From positions 1 to 64,000 of the forward strand of contig QBMH01000004.1 in assembly GCA_003249025.1 (NCBI GenBank): 64,000 nt of DNA, given 5' to 3'. The notes under the pieces are model-generated. The model was not told the origin of the DNA. It saw nothing but the letters and a program-made list of their open reading frames with translations, and made no database searches. This document shows, one piece after another, positions 62,197 through 64,000 of the stretch (within the stretch, counting starts at the first letter, position 1; every line of letters starts with the position of its first letter). The position numbers and the translations under genes were made by a program. This DNA comes from Leptolyngbya sp. GTDB taxonomy: Bacteria > Cyanobacteriota > Cyanobacteriia > Leptolyngbyales > Leptolyngbyaceae.

Positions 62197-63105
62197 TCAT
62201 TGGTGCGATCGCTTCCACCCTTTAGCAACGAAATCAAGTCCATAGAAACGCTGCCAGAAGCGATCTACAGTTCTAGTAGATCGCACCTTCGTCAGGAAAA
62301 ACAACAGAAATCTACCTCCTGTGGCTTCAACATAGCGCGGCTGAGGACGACGGGTATTAAGTGCTTTGATAATAGCCCCAGCGACTCGCTCCGAAGTCCA
62401 AGCATTGGCGCTTGTTTGCTGCTCTAGCGCCTCCATTTTCTGAAAAGCTGCATGATCGGGCGTAGTTTCTGGATTAGGAAATATCTTGGTGATCTCTTGC
62501 CGCACCACTTCAAAAAAGTTTGTGCTAACGGGACTGGGTTCAATCACACTCACCTGAATGTTAAAAGGTTGCAGTTCCATCCGCAGGGTATCGCTGAGGG
62601 CTTCTAGGGCAAATTTGGAAGCACTATAAAGTCCACCCAAGGGAGAGGCAGTTCTGCCCCCAATGGAACTGATGTTGATAATTTTGCCGCCGCCGCGATC
62701 TCGCATTGCCGGAATTAGCGCTTGTATCAGAGTCAGGGGACCCAGTACAGTCACTTCAAACTGCCGACGAGCAGCCTCCGGAGGCACCAGTTCTAAAACC
62801 TCCATTTGCCCATAGCCTGCATGATTGACGAGGGCATCCACCTGCCCAAACCGATTTAACGCTGTCTTTGCTAACGCTTGCACCTGATGGATATGAGCCA
62901 GGTCAGCAGCATCGGTGAGAGCTTGTGACCCAGAGGCATAGCACAGAGTTGCCACAGCATCGAGTTTTTCGAGGTTACGAGCCGCTAGAACTAATCGAAT
63001 GCCTGGGTATTGCTGGGCTAAAACCTGTGCCAAGGATGCACCGATTCCGGTAGAAGCGCCCGTAATCAGGATGACTTGTTCGGCAAGATTAGAAGATGGA
63101 GGCAT
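62197..63105 (-). CDS. short-chain dehydrogenase/reductase
   Basis: 302-aa classical SDR. Nucleotide motif LITGASTGIGASLA, NHAGYGQ in place of the NAG motif, Ser in INISSIGG, and the catalytic YSASK. The C-terminus is extended (FLLFFLTKVRSTRTVDRFWQ) with a weak hydrophobic stretch. Substrate cannot be inferred. Confidence 0.9.
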   Translation of the reverse strand: MPPSSNLAEQVILITGASTGIGASLAQVLAQQYPGIRLVLAARNLEKLDAVATLCYASGSQALTDAADLAHIHQVQALAKTALNRFGQVDALVNHAGYGQMEVLELVPPEAARRQFEVTVLGPLTLIQALIPAMRDRGGGKIINISSIGGRTASPLGGLYSASKFALEALSDTLRMELQPFNIQVSVIEPSPVSTNFFEVVRQEITKIFPNPETTPDHAAFQKMEALEQQTSANAWTSERVAGAIIKALNTRRPQPRYVEATGGRFLLFFLTKVRSTRTVDRFWQRFYGLDFVAKGWKRSHQ

Positions 63106-63357
63106 GAATTACGAGGAAACCAATCAATAAGATCAGGACGCTACTATCTTGGCATTCTGTGGAATGAATCGCACTTATTGTGCCCGTAAGATAAAGAGTT
63201 TCAACGTATCTTCATTAAATATTTTAGGGGGTCGGGTTTCAGGGGTCGGGTTTCAGGTATCCGAATGAACATCAGGCAAGCGGAAGAAGCTGTAAATGTT
63301 TTTTCCGCACTCTGTACCCCGCACCCTGCGCCCGCATCTACTGCCTTTCAGGCAAAT

Positions 63358-64000
63358 TTACACCCCATCACTGTGCTTCAGTCGGCTCTTCAGACGGCGT
63401 TTGAAGGTACGAAGACCACCTAAGCCCAACACAGCACCTAAAATAGTTGCAGGTTCGGGAACTGCGGCGGCAGGAACTGATGTGATGCCGATTGGACGTA
63501 GCAAACTGCCATCGGTAAACAGGTTACCTAAGAAACTAGAGGCACTTCCCTGGGCTTGGTCAAATGCCAGAATTGAGCCAATGTTTTGGTTGCGGGTATC
63601 AAACCCGATCGCATACAGGTCGCTGCTATCCGTACCAAACGTCAGACTGCCAACGTAGTTTTTGCTAGGAATGGTGCCGGTGTAATTGGTGGATAGAATG
63701 CTCAAAAGAGTTCCGGCAAAGTCATACTGGCGGATGCCACCCGCAAAATCACTCACGTAGAGGCTTTGAGCATCGGGCGCGATCTCCAACCCCAAGAGGC
63801 TGATAAATCCCGGTGATTCTGGTAAGAGTGCGGGTTTATCAATAAAGATGGTGGGTGTGGTGGTCGGTGATAACCCCAATACTTGCTCTGGGCTGTAGCG
63901 CAGAACTTGACTGGCATAGGGAAACCCTAGACTGCCGTTGGTCAGATTAGCCGTGCCCTGCGTGGTGACATATAAACTGCCATCGGGGGCAAACAGCAGA
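63358..64000 (-). CDS. PEP-CTERM sorting-domain protein (5' end beyond window)
   Basis: Partial gene; the frame stays open to the right edge, giving at least 214 codons. The visible part looks like repeats of a beta-propeller (LEIAPDAQSLYVSDFAGGIR; LTFGTDSSDLYAIGFDTRNQ). The C-terminus is the sorting signal VPEPATILGAVLGLGGL, followed by a basic tail. PEP-CTERM proteins are anchored or released by an exosortase during export of extracellular polymers. No exosortase gene is in the window. Confidence 0.85.
   Translation of the reverse strand, partial: LLFAPDGSLYVTTQGTANLTNGSLGFPYASQVLRYSPEQVLGLSPTTTPTIFIDKPALLPESPGFISLLGLEIAPDAQSLYVSDFAGGIRQYDFAGTLLSILSTNYTGTIPSKNYVGSLTFGTDSSDLYAIGFDTRNQNIGSILAFDQAQGSASSFLGNLFTDGSLLRPIGITSVPAAAVPEPATILGAVLGLGGLRTFKRRLKSRLKHSDGV

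Noticed and set aside
1-64000. tRNA, rRNA or CRISPR loci
   Set aside because: No T-loop-like GTTCGAAT stretches with matching stems, no rRNA motifs, and no regularly spaced repeats with unique spacers were seen; a tRNA missed by eye is possible.

Overview
The window is chromosomal DNA of a cyanobacterium. The evidence is direct: photosystem I genes (psaF, psaJ and a small psaX), CP12, a plant-type [2Fe-2S] ferredoxin, cyanophycin synthetase and cyanophycinase, biliverdin reductase, many DUF families known mainly from cyanobacteria, and the HIP1 octamer GCGATCGC scattered through most genes. The mix of an Uma2 nuclease, a pentapeptide protein, a caspase/WD40 protein, a PEP-CTERM protein and many short intergenic repeats suggests a filamentous, Leptolyngbya-like genome, but that placement is inference. 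I saw no rRNA, tRNA, CRISPR array, intact insertion sequence or phage.

Layout. 0-8 kb: nitrogen recycling, with an OplAH-type 5-oxoprolinase (HyuA-HyuB fusion) convergent to cphA, and cphB upstream of cphA. 8-13 kb: trmD, two adjacent DUF1517 genes, smpB, a cyclase-domain protein and two small cyanobacterial proteins. 13-15 kb: an accessory patch with gene-end duplicates, a small orphan and an HNH protein. 15-19 kb: bvdR, petF, a SpoIID/LytB protein and sulfiredoxin. 18.7-21 kb: a second accessory patch with Uma2, a short HicB and a pentapeptide-repeat gene run into an aspartic-protease remnant. 21-25 kb: a DedA-like membrane protein overlapping a mercuric-reductase-like flavoprotein, a DUF1517-like gene and a lipoprotein. 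24.8-29.5 kb: a probable conflict (defence or programmed death) island, with a Trypco1-type protein divergent from a caspase/nSTAND/TM/WD40 protein, followed by a small unknown gene.

29.5-37.3 kb is housekeeping: an amino-acid ABC permease, psaX, lipA, a response regulator, recR (apparently starting at ATT), a degenerate metallo-beta-lactamase, an Egy-like site-2 protease and nei. 37.5-43.1 kb holds a cell-wall amidase, two remnants of a Na/Ca exchanger gene flanking a protein with a CTHCTHCTHC tail, psaFJ with a very strong terminator, divergent tsaD and an ACT-like protein. 43.3-49.5 kb is membrane and envelope oriented: GNAT, a CPA antiporter operon, small exported proteins, a DUF1275 protein and a broken purine/uracil permease. 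49.5-64 kb: a secreted RNase Sa-like toxin with barstar, an HD-like protein, glmM, DUF3177, CP12, the smc/PRC-barrel/SET cluster, a STAS-sugar transferase fusion, an SDR enzyme and the 3' part of a PEP-CTERM gene that runs off the right edge.

The most promising unusual items are the caspase-nSTAND-WD40 island with its sharp base-composition switch, a matched pair of 66-bp hairpin repeats, a permease frameshift caused by a 5-bp tandem repeat, the metal-ligand-like Cys/His tail, and the STAS-phosphoglycosyltransferase fusion.
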